From assembly GCA_963576565.1 (NCBI GenBank), contig OY755039.1, forward strand, positions 86,385,207 to 86,449,206: a stretch of 64,000 bases of DNA, in the 5' to 3' direction. The stretch comes from Aspidapion aeneum. Taxonomy: Eukaryota > Arthropoda > Insecta > Coleoptera > Brentidae. Below, one piece after another: positions 12,691 to 24,370 of the stretch (positions are counted from its first letter, which is position 1; each line of letters starts with the position of its first letter). The translations under genes and the position numbers were made by a program. The notes under the pieces were generated by a model. It ran no database searches. It saw only the letters and a list, made by a program, of their open reading frames with translations, and was not told the origin of the DNA.

Positions 12691-15290
12691 CAGATTACCA
12701 GGAAACCCAGGCGCCCTAACCGAGCTGTTTCCTGTGACCAGACACCCTGCCCTGCGAAAGCATACGACGTTTTCATGACAACCAACGGACGCCTTCACCC
12801 TGCGGCATACGAGCAGATACAGGCATAATTTTTTGTCCTTTCTTAGATTCTTAGAATATTATATTTAGTCTTCATCTGCATCATCCTAATTTTATTAACG
12901 TCATATAGTAGGAGCGATCGGTATTGAAAAAAACGAAGTACCCACCCAGTTTCAGGCATGGTGTCTAGCGCACAGATTAGGTTAAATAAGATAATAAAAA
13001 AGATGGGACACTCATTATATGCCTCTTTTTTAGTTCCTGATTTATCGAGCGCGGCGCTGCAATCGCCCAGCTGGCGCGGCGGCGGCAGCCGCCAATTTTA
13101 AAAATTAAATTTTGATTGCACCAAAATGTTTGCATTGTTTCATATCAAAAATGAAACAATGCAAATATTTTGGCAGTAAATTCAGAAAATAAAACCACAT
13201 TATGTATTATTATAAATAACTTATTAAAAACTTTATTAAAAGAAAATTAATTAATTTTGATTATATAATTCAACACACTAAATATATAATACCAGTATTA
13301 TAATTAATCTCTCTTAATAATAAACATGTGAGTTCCTTACTTATATTAGAGGGGCTAGCTCAGTCACAATTTATCATACTTTATATAACTTTTTTGTCCA
13401 GAGGTGGTTCGGTTGCTAATTTTAGTACACCATATTTGCCCAGGTAGTGAGTGCTGCTCTCTTGATCAGTTACCTACCTTAGCATATACACCAAATTGCC
13501 CTAAATGATCTATCCCGCTGTTATAATTGGTCTCGTTTTTGAAAATGTGAATTGTGAACACGAACACCTCTATGTGCATGTCATTCATGTCTCCTTTGGA
13601 GCAGCTGGAAGAACATTTCCTGAAACAATATAAAATTCTAATATACAAACAATATTCTTTCTTCGGAATGTTATACTTCCTATTTACCAAAAGTGCTAAA
13701 TAAGCAAACCGAACCCAGCCCAACAAGGTTTGAAATTTATAACCCACAACCAGAGGATAGACATCAGCGTAACTAAGGAGGCCCTGGCCCTCTCGGTTGG
13801 ATCTCAGGCTGCCCTTATGTATTGCAGGGGTCTCCTCGATCACTACTAATAAAAAAATACGGATACAATATATGTGTATCACAGAAAGCATAGACGTAAG
13901 CCGCAGCCCCCTTCAGGCTGGCTACGCCCATGAAATTGGGCTTTTTGTTAAAATAAACCTTGCAAATTTATTTTATAGGTTATGTTATATACTTACTTGA
14001 GATTAGTAACAAATTGTTGAATTTTTGGCTGGCCGGTAAAATTTGGTTTCCTAAATACCAAAAATGTTGGTAAAAGCCGTAAAAATTGCTGTAAAAAACG
14101 AAAAAATGGAATTCCAGAAAATTCGAGACCGATCAGCTGGTTTCTACCGGCAGTAGCGGGTTGGGTGAGGAAGACCGGGGGTCTACGGTGGCGCCGCCAT
14201 CGACTGGTAAGTGAAGCTCGAGTGACCAGGCCCTGGTTTAGCGCATTAGATGTCTGTGTAACAGGATTAAATTTTAGGCGCTTTAGTTTTTAGGCTATGA
14301 TCAGGATTAAAAATGAAATTTTTGTTCGGTTCATATTCATATACATTGCAACCTGCCTAACTTTCCTCTATTGATTATAATAATTAGGTATGGAATTAAG
14401 TAAAAAATGAGGTCATAATATTTGTATTTTAAATCAAGCTCCGAACCGAAATAAAAATAGCACTTTGCCAAAAAGGCCAATGACACAAAAACATGTAAAT
14501 TCTGGTTAGCACTTTTAACCGATGCCTGCTCTGCATAAAAAAGTCAAAAGAGTAATGTCGGGTTTCTCACTCAAAGAAGAAATTTGAATTTTAAAAGTTA
14601 CGCTTGAATAAAAGTGCAAATTGGAAGGCGCGAAAAATACTAAGCAATTTCATTCCAAGGGGATTATTTTTACTAGTCATACTATCCCTAATATTATAAT
14701 ATTATAGCTTAAAACCGTAGTTAGGTGGGTGAATGGCCGAGACAATTAGTTCGGTTGTTTCATAAAAAATGGCTACACCACACAAATAAGTATATTTTTT
14801 TGCTTCATGTAAATCGATTAAGTACATAACCAATTTCAACCAAAATTAACGTAATTTTTACAGCTCAAACCAGTGAATTTACAGGGCGGGCAGCAGGTTT
14901 TAGATTTATTTGGTAGAAATAAGAAACCTATCAAAATAACCATACAAATTTAAAAACTGTCATTTACTAACATAATTATTGTCTAAATGACATAAGTCAT
15001 GACCAACTAGACTAAAAGAGGGACCGGTAGAAGTATTTTCCGTCTCTTGGTTCTTTACTGGTCCCTGATAAGACCGAAAAGTTTTCCAAAAGGATCTGCG
15101 TGCAAAGTGACACTTTCGGTATAAAAAATTATACAGAAAATGCTTGATTTCCAGTGGGTTTAAAAAAATACCTTTTTGTGTTAAGTAAGAAACCACCATG
15201 TAGGTAACATATGAAAAACTAACATACAATGACGTATTTTTTAATTAAATTTGGTTAAAAATAACTTTTTGTTTTCATAATTTGTAAACA
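12691..15290. other. non-coding stretch with a small palindrome
   Basis: A near-perfect inverted repeat occupies 13,121-13,173 (CCAAAATG-TTGCATTGTTTCAT and its complement), without an obvious target duplication. A 141-residue minus-strand open frame at 13,466-13,891 and an 89-residue one at 14,960-15,229 match nothing I know. GC-richer fragments near 13,770-13,840 and 14,130-14,220 may be repeat ends. Confidence 0.4.
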
Positions 15291-15510
15291 TGCCCCGAAA
15301 ATTTCATTGAAATAGGGCAAGCGGTTTTTGAGTTATGCGCGTTGGTCGTTACAGACAGACAGACAGACCGCGCGACAAAAAAGTTTCAAAATCATCTGAA
15401 ACGCAAAGATATATAAAAAGTTTTGAAATCGGAGCAACTTTTTTTTTCTCGAAAAAATTAGGATCACCATAGCTCACACTACTATAGTATAGTATATGTT
15501 TGAGCTAAAA
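15291..15510 (-). repeat. dispersed family B, truncated copy
   Basis: On the minus strand it begins with the TAGCTC-ACAC type hairpin near 15,510. It continues ATGGTGATCCTAATTTTTTC, AGTTGCTCCGATTTC, GCGTTTCAGATGATTTTGAA, a GTCT microsatellite, then GTAACGACCAACGCGCATAA and CTCAAAAACCG. It stops before the 118-bp internal repeats found in full copies. Confidence 0.8.
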
Positions 15511-16830
15511 ACGAATGTTTTAAACATTTTTTTTTTAAATTACATCATAACACTTTTTTTTCTTTTTTTTTGGGATACAAAAAGAATATAATACTCAGTA
15601 TACCTAAAATAATATTACGATGATTTTTTGGGAAAAATTGAAAGCACGTCAACTCTATTAAAGATTTAAAATGTGATAGTCGGTACAGACTGAGACTTAA
15701 AAACAATTTTAGGGAGTTCTTCTACTTTTTTTGCCCAAAAGTTACAAAACTGACACATTTGAATTTTTGAAAATCCGGTGTTTCCATGCGAGGAGATCTC
15801 ATTTCCATTTTCGTCGCTCTCTCCTGTCTTTTTGTCCGGATTTTTTTGCTTTATAACTCTTAAAAAAAACTTATCAGAAAAGTTCTTCTCTTGACTGCGA
15901 GGAGCTCCATGGTTTTTCAGAAAACTTTTATTTTTCCCGGAAAACATCAGTTTTTAATTTTAATTTCAATTTATCACTATTTAGATAAGAATATTACACC
16001 ATTTAGATAACAATATTTATAATACATTCGTTTTAAGGGGAAATCATAAGTGTGATATTTGGTTGACTTAAGCACCCTTTGTCAGAAAAGCTGTCTTTCC
16101 AAAAACACTCCTTAAGCACTTTTTGGTAGTACAATGTTTATGTTTTTTATGGTAATAAAAACAAACTCTTTAAATTTTTAATTCTAATATAAAAAAAATA
16201 TATATCTATAAAATACGTATTCAATCTCTATTTGTTTTATTTGTTCTTGTTTTTTTTTTGTATTTGTTTTTTATACCTTATTGCATATAAGATAATAAAA
16301 GAAAATATTTATTAAAGTTTTTTTATTAATTTATTTTCTAAATTATCATTGGGTAAAATTTTAGTAATCGGATATTCTAAGTTATTAAATAATAAATTTA
16401 AGACATTTGTCGAACTATTACGTCACCTTAAACCTAGTAACTCGTCTGGTTTTTTAAATAGCCAAAAATTTTGAAAATATACTATTGATTCCTTTTAGTC
16501 ATGTAAAATTACCTAAACTTTGGCAAAAAGTGGCAGTCTGTATACATACATATTTAAAAATTTATTGTTTTTGATTTCTTTAATTGATTAATTTTTACAG
16601 AAAACAAATAAAACAGCAATTTAAAAAGTCCCCGACTGTACAATGACGCCTTGAATCTCAATATAACTTGCGTTTTCTTCTACCACCCACCATTTTTGGG
16701 GGAGCACCCCTTTTATCTATTTTTATCACTTTTCGATGATAATGATAATCTTATCACATAAATTTAAATATTTAGGAGTGAAGAGAATTATTTTAGCTAT
16801 AAACAATATTAAATAAAAAGATCTATACCT
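15511..16830. other. non-coding stretch, nothing recognised
   Basis: A 93-residue minus-strand open frame at 15,666-15,947 is rich in Lys, Asn and Ser and has no recognised similarity. The remainder is AT-rich with long T and A runs. Confidence 0.4.
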
Positions 16831-17400
16831 TCACTTGGTGCTTGCTTTCCTTTTATACCTTGAAGTACAACCCTGTCGTTTCAAAAACCAGCAGTACTTC
16901 GCCAACATGCTTGTATTCAACTTCCCTGAAAATCTATTTTCCAACTTAGCGATATCTTGATAAATCCGTTCTCCGTGTTTATTCGAGACTACTCCTAAAC
17001 TTTCATAAAAGAATTCCAGATGCGAGTGAAGTAAGTGTACTTTAAAAGAAATGTTACATCCCATGGCCTTGTACGCTAAGAGCAATTCCTCGACGTGAGC
17101 GACATAATCATCATTTTTGTGGCTACCCAGGAAGTTCTTACACACGTTTTGGAATGCAAACTAAGTTTTTTTTTTCTTTTTGATTCAGGTGTTCAATAAA
17201 CGTCAAATCTTGAAAAAGTTGTCTAATCTGGGGCGCCACAAAAACACCTTCCTTGATTCTAGCCTCATTAAGACGAGGCATTTTAGTTTTCATAAAATAT
17301 GAATGCGTCATCTGTTTTGTACACTGCTTTTACAAACTGTTTGATTAGTCCGAGTTTGATGTGCAAAGGCGGCAAGTGAATATTATCTTTCGGGACTAAA
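16831..17400 (-). pseudogene. second broken copy of the same arthropod multicopy family
   Basis: On the minus strand, 17,400-17,160 gives LVPKDNIHLPPLHIKLGLIK, FVKAVYKTDDAFIY and, in other frames, RLNEARIKEGVF and QIRQLFQDLTFIEHL. A 104-residue open frame at 17,145-16,831 follows: NFLGSHKNDDYVAHVEELLL, MGCNISFKVHLLHSHLEFF, ESLGVVSNKHGERIYQDI, a KLENRFSGKLNTSMLAKYCW block and YKRKAS. The block order matches the copy at 10.2-10.9 kb, from which this one differs at most aligned positions, so the two are old, independent copies. Several frame changes and a poly-A/T run (17,165-17,178) break it. Only the last 104 codons are intact, so no function is inferred. Confidence 0.8.
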
Positions 17401-17514
17401 GGATTGTTATAACGTTTATTACTTACTACTAAAATTTAAAAAAAATAACTAAAAAATGTATGTAAAACGGAAAAATCGACGTTGTCCATTTATCATTAAT
17501 GCGGAACCCCCCCA

Positions 17515-17712
17515 ACAAAAAGGGCCTACTCGAGGAGAAATTCGCCACCCTTAAAAACATATAGTGATTTCCATTTTTTACCAATGATTCCGAGTGATTC
17601 CCAGAGATTTTTAGGAGTTTTCCAGTCATTTTGAAGTGATTCCCAGGTGCGATTCCCAGAAAAATGTACAGTGATTCCCACCGGCGAAATTCCCCTTCGG
17701 CCTACCACCTTG
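17515..17712. mobile_element. small MITE-like element with internal GTGATTCCCA repeats
   Basis: The left end has GGCCTACTCGAGGAGAAATT and the right end, read inward, a related GGCCGAAGGGGAATTTCGCC. Between them GTGATTCCCA or a close variant occurs at least four times. I found no clear target duplication, so the exact limits are uncertain. Confidence 0.5.
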
Positions 17713-18226
17713 CTACAAATATTAATGTTTGAGAACACTATACGTCTCCAGTACCAATCAAGGTAGCCAGTACCTTAGAAAGTTAAGGCCAAAATAATCC
17801 TTTCCATCCCACCAAAACATCGAAAAGCAGTAAAAATAGGTAGGGGGTCTCCCCCAAAAATGGGGGGTGATGGGGTAAAACGGAGTTCATATTTGGATTC
17901 AGGAGGTCATTTTACATAAGAATCGGCAAGAATGGTGTCAGGGCCGATTTTCATGCCGACCAGTGTATTTAAGGAAGAAGAATCATCTTATTTCATGCTT
18001 ACTAAATTACTTTAAAATTAAGTTAGTCTTCATAAGATATTGCTTTTAATGTTAAAGGAGTTTTACTGCAAAGTTGCCTTGCTTGCAATTCGACGCGGAA
18101 AACTTATAAAAATGTGAGTTGCGGTCGGCTCGGTTCTCTTTCAAAGTTGCAAGAAGCCTCAGGTATAATTTTCTTTTAAAAATACGCCCGAGAAATTTTT
18201 TCTAAAAAACTTCTTTGATTAGTAGT
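17713..18226. other. non-coding stretch, nothing recognised
   Basis: No similarity or repeat was identified apart from G-rich runs near 17,846-17,870. Confidence 0.4.
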
Positions 18227-18523
18227 CTACAGTACAGTGGCGGACCTAGGGGGGGCCAGAGGGGCTCGGGCACCCCCCCCCCCCCCCTTCCTGACATTAA
18301 ACTTTTTTTAACTAGGGAAAAAATTCCACTGCATTAACCGCAATTTTTAACAAAATTTACCCGCAACATAACTTTTTTTATTTTTTTTAGTCAAAATTAA
18401 TTAGTATTCCAAAAATTTTCGCCTGTGGTGCCTTTTCTATACCCATAAATATTTATTTTACACTTAAGACCTCCTCCTTGGCCCCTCCCCCCTCGAAATC
18501 CTGGATCCGCCACTGCTACAGTA
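18227..18523. mobile_element. hAT-type MITE with perfect 8-bp duplication
   Basis: The element at 18,235-18,515 (281 bp) begins CAGTGGCGGACC and ends GGATCCGCCACTG, an inverted repeat of about 13 bp. The direct repeat CTACAGTA flanks it at 18,227-18,234 and 18,516-18,523. An 18-nt C run lies near 18,271-18,288. An 8-bp duplication and CAGTGGCGG ends are typical of hAT elements. Confidence 0.9.
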
Positions 18524-18540
18524 TTTCTATATCACGTATA

Positions 18541-18718
18541 CAAGCGCGGATCTGGGTCAAAATCTAGGGGGGGGGTCGTAATAGTCGACGAAAACATTAT
18601 TTGCAATTATTTTTTTTTTCCATTGGGGGATAATTATGTTGTATCCCTTTAATTATTGACAAAAAGTGCATGTTTGGGGGGCGTACTTACCACGTTACCC
18701 CACTCAAATCCGCGCTTG
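18541..18718. mobile_element. MITE with CAAGCGCGGAT ends
   Basis: It begins CAAGCGCGGATCTGGG and ends ATCCGCGCTTG, an inverted repeat of 11 bp, and has G-rich runs inside both ends. The flanking octamers CACGTATA and CTTATATA match at only 5 of 8 positions, which would be an aged 8-bp duplication at best. The architecture resembles the hAT MITE just upstream. Confidence 0.65.
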
Positions 18719-18912
18719 CTTATATACATACATCTATAATGGGAAAGGGCCTCAAAAAATGACTGCTACAAGCGTGGATAAATTAAGCCTACTGATAATG
18801 GGTGTCGCATGCTCAGCGTCATCTCTTTTCTAAGCTTAAAAACATCCATTGTCAGTTACCTTAGGATAAATACCTTTTAATTTGTTTCAAAAATTGCCTA
18901 GTAATAGGATAT

Positions 18913-19170
18913 TTGACAAATTTTAGAAAAGAGTTTAGAATGATACATACATCCCTAATTTGCTACGCAAAATTATTAAAATAGTATATTTTATCATGAC
19001 TACATTTAAAATCAACATTTCTAATTTCCGATTTGAATTTGCCGCTAAAACGCTCATTTCTAGCATGGCGTTGCAATGACGTCACAGCGCAGTAAACTCG
19101 CGGACAGATACACGGCATTCAAGTGTTTATTTGTTTTGGTCTGTGTTTTTACTGTTTTTTATGTAAAAAA
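18913..19170 (+). promoter_or_regulatory. putative 5' flank of a THAP exon, duplicated elsewhere
   Basis: This stretch, from about TGACAAATTTTAG to the ATG of the THAP exon, is repeated with high identity at 52,541-52,760 together with the exon itself. It includes TGACGTCA (19,077-19,084), a CRE/ATF-type octamer kept in both copies, and a GCAGTAAACTCGCGG block. Conservation of flank plus exon suggests it travels as one unit. A promoter role is inferred. Confidence 0.45.
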
Positions 19171-19353
19171 ATGTACTATAAGTGGTGTGTAGTGCCTCAG
19201 TGTTCGAATACTAGCATAAAAACACCTGTTAAACTATTTATTCATGTGCCTACAGCAGTAAAAGAACGGAAAAAGTGGCTAGAACTTGATCGAAGAGACC
19301 CAAGTGCCTTATCTAATACATCTTTACTTTACAATTGTGAAGATCACTTTGAT
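19171..19353 (+). CDS. THAP-domain first exon (partial gene)
   Basis: Translation from ATG 19,171 gives MYYKWCVVPQCSNTSIKTPV and continues to LLYNCEDHFD. This is the C2CH zinc-binding THAP DNA-binding domain: Cys-x4-Cys at residues 6 and 11, then Cys-x2-His near residues 57-60, with the conserved KKWL tryptophan block between. The upstream ATG at 19,161 is followed at once by a stop, which supports 19,171. The exon ends at GAT followed by the strong donor GTGAGT (19,354). I could not find the following exons in the next few kilobases. THAP domains occur in host regulators and in P-element transposases. A second, broken copy at 52.7-53.4 kb with shared 5' flank favours a mobile or formerly mobile source. 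Confidence 0.75.
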
Positions 19354-19475
19354 GTGAGTATAACTAAATTGTTTCTATTAATTTTTCTCACGTTGTCCAT
19401 GATATATATAACTATTTCGTAAATGACGATGAAATTGAGGTTATGGTTATTACAACTATAATAGGCAGAAAGGTG

Positions 19476-19642
19476 TACAAATTTTTAGGCGGTGCTAGGC
19501 AGTTATTAGGCAGAACTAATAAGTACCTCTAAATACAGGATTAGGCAGTGCACATGCAGGCTAAATGTAGGACTGTTCAGTGCATATGCAAGACTAGGCA
19601 GTGCATAGGCAGGACTAGGCAGTGCCTACGCAGGACTAGGCA
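19476..19642. repeat. 21-bp minisatellite
   Basis: Units of the form AGGCAGTGCATAGGCAGGACT repeat about five times between 19,535 and 19,642. A shorter, looser AGGCAG-rich lead-in starts near 19,476. It lies in the intron or 3' flank of the THAP exon. Confidence 0.85.
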
Positions 19643-20479
19643 GTGTAACCTATGAGAAAATTTTGTTATAAAAAAGCAATTTTTGATTGTTTCTTAATGC
19701 TTAACATAATAATGATTGGGTATTTAATTGAATCTATTGTAAGTGGCATGTTAAACAAAAAAGCAAAACATATAACCTAACCTCAAAATCTAAATGAGTA
19801 AAAGTAGGCGAAGAATATCGCAAAAAAACTTTCAGTTATATACAAAACAACTCATCGAATACTTATATCAACATTTTAACGTTTCTAAATTCCGCAGAAC
19901 AAAAATCACTGTTGTGGGCAAAGAAGCCTGCCACCATAAAGGAATTCAGCATTGACAAGTTGGAGCTTTGACAAGTTGGCTTTGGAGAATCCGTTTTCCA
20001 TTGAAAATGTTTTTTATAGGCAGAAACACAAAATAAAATCTAATTTAGGACGATAATTCGCACTTTAAACCAAAGCAAACATTACCATCCATAAGAAAAT
20101 AACACAGAAAATAGGTTCGTTCGAGGCGATTACTGTTTGGTGACGTCACTCGCAGCTGATTGGTAGACCGCCTGTTTTGAGTCACGTGGCTAATTGTTTT
20201 AATTCAATGAATTTATTTAATTAAAAGAACTATGAATTTGAGAAAAAAATTAAACAAAAAAGTTTATTTTCAGCATTCCCAAGACCTAAAGAGATATCTA
20301 AAAATAAATATATATTTAATTTTTACTACTGTCAAACACCCTATTATGTCAACTCAAGATAATGGCTTTGTCTCCCAATAATTCCAAAATCCATTTCGTT
20401 CATTTGAATCCAATATGCATGCTGAAACGCTTGTATACAGAGTTTTAACAAAGTATGATTTTATGAGTGATTCTGAACT
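19643..20479. other. non-coding stretch, nothing recognised
   Basis: No further THAP exon or repeat was recognised. TGACGTCA occurs at 20,141-20,148 next to CAGCTGATTGG. Confidence 0.4.
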
Positions 20480-21000
20480 TCAAATAAATATCGTTCCCAA
20501 ATGCTTAGTTTTCGAGATAAAAGGTGTCAAATTTTCAATTTTTTGTTTTGTTTTTTCTTTATATCTCATGTATTTTTTAAATGTTTGGCTCAAATTTCAT
20601 CATTAAGCATGCCAAATATCAGGAAAAAACTACAGGGTGATATTTTCTCAGTGGTTATGCCCCCTTTCTTCCACCAGAACTTTTTTGCAGTAAGCCAATA
20701 GCAGGTTCAAAAATATAAAATGTATATTTTTGTTTTATTTAGAAACTTTTTGACCTTCTGCAGTTTTTTGTATCTCTAACTGTTTTCAAGAAAAAAGACA
20801 AAAAAAGAAAATTTGTACTCTGCGAAATGACTTTTGACTTTATGACTTTTGAATTTAAACTAGTCACTACATTCCATTATTTTAATTTTATTCGAGTTTT
20901 ATGTAATTTCCAAATAGCAATCGAAGATACAAATTATATTTTTTTGTTTTGAAAGAAATATCACCCCGTAATTTTTTTATAATATTTGGCAAGTTTAATG
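20480..21000. mobile_element. inverted-repeat element, diverged relative of 34,473-35,037
   Basis: The stretch 20,494-20,690 (AAATGCTTAGTTTTCGAGAT .. TATCACCCTGT-like) is the reverse complement of 34,780-34,970. The stretch 20,955-21,000 (ATATCACCCCGTAATTTTTT .. TTAATG) runs in the same direction as 34,783-34,830. This gives inverted halves without clean outer ends. It stops abruptly at a GC-rich block. Confidence 0.6.
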
Positions 21001-21002
21001 CG

Positions 21003-21133
21003 GAATGGGACAACTGGGCGCTGCCAACTTGACGCCGCCAATTCGGCGCCGCCAAATGGGCGCCGGGCTATCTGGGCTTTGGGCCAACTCGACACCGCCA
21101 ACTGGGCGCCGAACCAACTCGGCGCCGGACTAA
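21003..21133. repeat. GC-rich short degenerate repeats
   Basis: Words of the form GCCAACTGGGCGCCG and GCCGCCAATTCGGCG recur about eight times. The block is far more GC-rich than its surroundings. The 72-residue open frame across it is a by-product of the repeat. Confidence 0.7.
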
Positions 21134-21309
21134 AAATTTTTTTTTCGATAAAACGTGCAGATGAAAAACAAAATAGATATATTATTTACACAAAAACATC
21201 TTGAAAAAGTCCTTTACGCAATTTTCTTGAAATTTGGTTTTGTTAAGTAAAGTTAAATCCATTAAGTCGAGTGTTGAAATGTGATGTAGTGTAGTGTTTG
21301 GTAACCTGG

Positions 21310-21665
21310 TAACACTACAATTTTTTTAAGTTTGAGGAAAAAAAATTGTTAAATGACCTTAAGCAATGTTATATTTTAAGTTTAAGACAAATGGGTTTAA
21401 GAATAACGGAAGTCCGCCATTTTGGATCGGCCATTTTCAAGTTTAAGTAAAAAATTTTGTTAAATGACCTTAAGCAATGTAATATTTCAAATTTGAGACA
21501 AATCGGTGAGTAAATAAGAAAATCCGCCATTTTGGATTCGCCATTTTGAATTTTTTAAGTTTAAGGATAAAACAGTATTAAGTGATCTCAGGCACTGCAA
21601 ACCTTCAAGTTTCAGACAAATCGGTTTAAAAATAAAGAATTCTGCCATTTCCGAAACGAAAGCTC
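21310..21665. repeat. three degenerate tandem units, period about 125 bp
   Basis: Each unit has TTAAGTGACCTTAAGCA-like text, then AGACAAATCGG, then TCCGCCATTTTGGAT. Units start near 21,345, 21,455 and 21,577. The block abuts and may belong to the family A copy at 21,690-22,072. Confidence 0.7.
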
Positions 21666-21689
21666 CAACCAAGTTTTTCGTTATAACAC

Positions 21690-22072
21690 GAATTTTTGAA
21701 AAAAATGTGCGCTATGATATTCCGAAAAACGCATATTGATGCGACGCTCCGTTAAAAAGTAAGCATTTTTTAAACTTTTTAACTGTCAAAAAACTGTCAT
21801 TAGCATTGATGAATTTCGACCAAAATCTAATCAGCTCGTTGCAGTATCCAATACTATTTTACCTACAAATTTCATGAAAATCGGTTGGGCGGTTTAGGAG
21901 CTATCGTGTTACGGACAGAGTTACACACACAGACAGACATCACGACAATACTGCTAGGGTAGGTCAAAATACACCGAAACAACACATTTTCGGCGTTACC
22001 TCAAAAAAAATTTTTCGTCGAAAACAATTCCTTCTCTAGCCATTGCCGCGCGGGCAAGGAAGGTAAAAATGT
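21690..22072 (-). repeat. dispersed family A, reverse copy
   Basis: The hairpin head lies at the right (TTTACCTTCCTTGCCCGC on the minus strand, near 22,072). Moving left come GTCGAAAA, the GTCTGTCTGTGTGTG microsatellite, GTAACACGATAGCTCCTAAA and the AACCGATTTTCATGAAATTT stretch. The order matches the copies at 12.4 and 50.8 kb. Confidence 0.8.
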
Positions 22073-23637
22073 GCTAAACCTTTAACCAACATCTTGACCG
22101 AGTTTTAAGGACTTTAGTACTTTAACATTTTTGACCCTCTAGGAAATACTGATGCTAATGTTTATTTCTGTCGTCACTTTTATATTTCCACGATATAGAA
22201 ATTCTATCTGGTCTGTTATTTTTCAGGTATTTAACTCAAATGTATTTTTCTTGGAAGGTTCAAAATGTAAATCCAAAAAAGAGCCCAGAGCTCTCTTCAA
22301 CCTTGGTTCTAGTTGGGCCTTTTTATTTTTAGATCGTGTTCTTTTAATCTGAGTTTTATATTGTTTCCTTTACTTTATAACTTTTTTACTCTGTCTCAGT
22401 ATGTCTGAAGAATATATTTTAAAATGTGTATTTATTTAGCATACAACAACGACTTATAAAAACCTCAACTCCAAGCCTAAGAAAACTAGCTAAATTAAAG
22501 ATAAGAACAAATTTTTATAATACCAGGTATACTTACTCTATTCCCGTCTGGTGGATTTCAAATGATATTTTCCATTGTTACTTACCTAAAAACAAAAAAA
22601 TATATTATATTTAGAAAATTGATCGTTTGTAGTTTCTTTGGATTTTTCCGTCAGCATTAAAAACCTTAGCATGTTTTTTATTGATTGCTTAGTAGCTATT
22701 GAACTGCTTCAGAAATCAAAAAGTTAAGTATAGTATAGTCCTTGCCATAGGCAGTTACACTTTTTTGACATTTCCAGCCTCTTTATTTATCATATGCACA
22801 AAAAAAAAATCTAAAAATGACACGTTTTTATTACCTTTACTTTGTACCAACACGACAAATTTACTGTTTAATATATTTCTGGTTAGGATATATGTTTATT
22901 TCATGTCGAGGTCACTGCGTATGGCAAGTATAGTTGCTTATATATGGCTTACCCTTGAACGATGAGCCCTACCAATAATGTATAAACACAGAAACCCATA
23001 TACGCGCGTAGAGATAGCAGCATCGAGCAAGTTGAAGTTAGAAACCACACTAAGCAAAGTCAAGCTAAGAACATACATTTTGTTTTCTGCTGGTGTATAC
23101 ATGGTGTGCCATTTTTAAATAAATAAATAAATAAATGTTTATTTTCAATCTTTCTAGGTACAGCAATGTAACTTAACTAAATTATTATAAAAGAGAGATA
23201 CCTGGGGATTTCACATTACTGTCCTCAAATTTTGAGAGAAGAAAAAAGTAAAATGTTTTTTTCTAGCCAAATTGAAAAATTTGGAATCTTAGAAATCCGT
23301 TATTAGAGCAGATATTTCAATTCTATTAAAACTTCTCCATTATAGCATGTATTATTTCTTTCCTAATATTATCCCTCCAAAAAAAAAAATTTGCCCTCTC
23401 AAAAAAAATATCAACGCCTCTGCTTTTTCGACAGCCCGGAGCCGATAAATCTTACCTAGGGCGTCATTAGCAGAGGTGCCTTTAAAAATTGGGAGTGAAC
23501 CCTATGAAAGGTAAAGGTTATACCTGGGTTAGCCTAAAATCGTTCGAAAATGATCACGGTCACACGATGACGTCATACACCCGCGTTCAAAAATCAAAAA
23601 GGTGAGTAGCCAAGGTGCGCCTAATTCAACGCGGTCA
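22073..23637. other. non-coding stretch with an AAAT microsatellite
   Basis: An (AAAT)n run of five to six units lies at 23,118-23,139. TGACGTCA occurs at 23,568-23,575. Short open frames (22,152-22,352; 22,426-22,614; 22,699-22,965) have no recognised similarity. Confidence 0.45.
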
Positions 23638-23785
23638 AGCCTAGTTTCCATCTATGCGTGCCAACCCCGATTCAAAAAGCGCATCACGTGACGGGACATG
23701 GATTTGCACCGATTTTAAATTCAGCGTCACCTGATGCGGTTTTTGAATAGCATAGCACGCATAGGTGTAAAAAGGGTATCAGGAA
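23638..23785. mobile_element. small foldback element
   Basis: The left arm contains CTATGCGTGCC and, further in, ATTCAAAAAGCGCATCACGT. The right arm, read inward, contains CCTATGCGTGCTATGCTATT and TTCAAAAACCGCATCAGGTG. The arms are about 47 bp with scattered mismatches around a short core. No clear target duplication was seen. Confidence 0.6.
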
Positions 23786-23840
23786 CGAGGCGAGATTCAC
23801 CCGCGATTGCGCACCAGCGCTTAACTTAAAATGTTTGTCT

Positions 23841-24370
23841 TATAGTAGTGTGAGCTATTATGGTGATCCTAATTTTTTCGAGAAAAAAGTAGTTGCTCCG
23901 ATTTTAAAAATTCTTATATAGCTTTACGTTTCAGATGATTTTGAAACTTTTTTTTGGCGCCGTCTGTCTGTATGTTTTTCTGTCTGTCTGTAACGACCAA
24001 CCTGCATAACTCAAAAACCGTTTGTCCGATTTGAATGAAATTTGGTACAAAATCCACCGAACGCATGCCAAATAAAAGGGAGGGGATAGATTTCAAAAAT
24101 TAGAGTTTATGTAAAAATATGACGTGTGGTGAAATGAAAGACGATTGAGTCTGAAGTTAAACAAAATACATTTTAGTTAAAAAAAAAGAGTGGGTGTAAA
24201 TTTCAAAAATTAGAGTTTAACTCAAAACATGGCTTGTGTGGTATCAATCGAAAGGTAATTGAGTCTGGAGTTGAATAAAATATATTTAGTTTTTAGTTAT
24301 ATTAGCTCACACGTACACTATAACAATAGTACCTAGTGTGAGCTTAGGGGCCCACATGTTGGCAGATTAT
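23841..24370 (+). repeat. dispersed family B copy, 5' hairpin truncated
   Basis: Order: half of the 5' hairpin (TAGTAGTGTGAGC), GGTGATCCTAATTTTTTCG, the GTCT microsatellite, AACTCAAAAACCG, two internal 118-bp type units (TTTCAAAAATTAGAGTTTA), then the 3' hairpin AGCTCACAC..GTGTGAGCT and a conserved tail, GGGGCCCA..TTGGCAGAT. Confidence 0.85.

Noticed and set aside
12583..12798. 71- and 60-residue minus-strand frames
   Set aside because: They overlap in two frames across a dispersed family A copy and its flank.
13466..13891. 141-residue minus-strand open frame
   Set aside because: Composition is ordinary for translated AT-rich DNA, with no known motif.
15666..15947. 93-residue minus-strand frame
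   Set aside because: Low-complexity Lys/Asn/Ser-rich, no domain, no supporting context.
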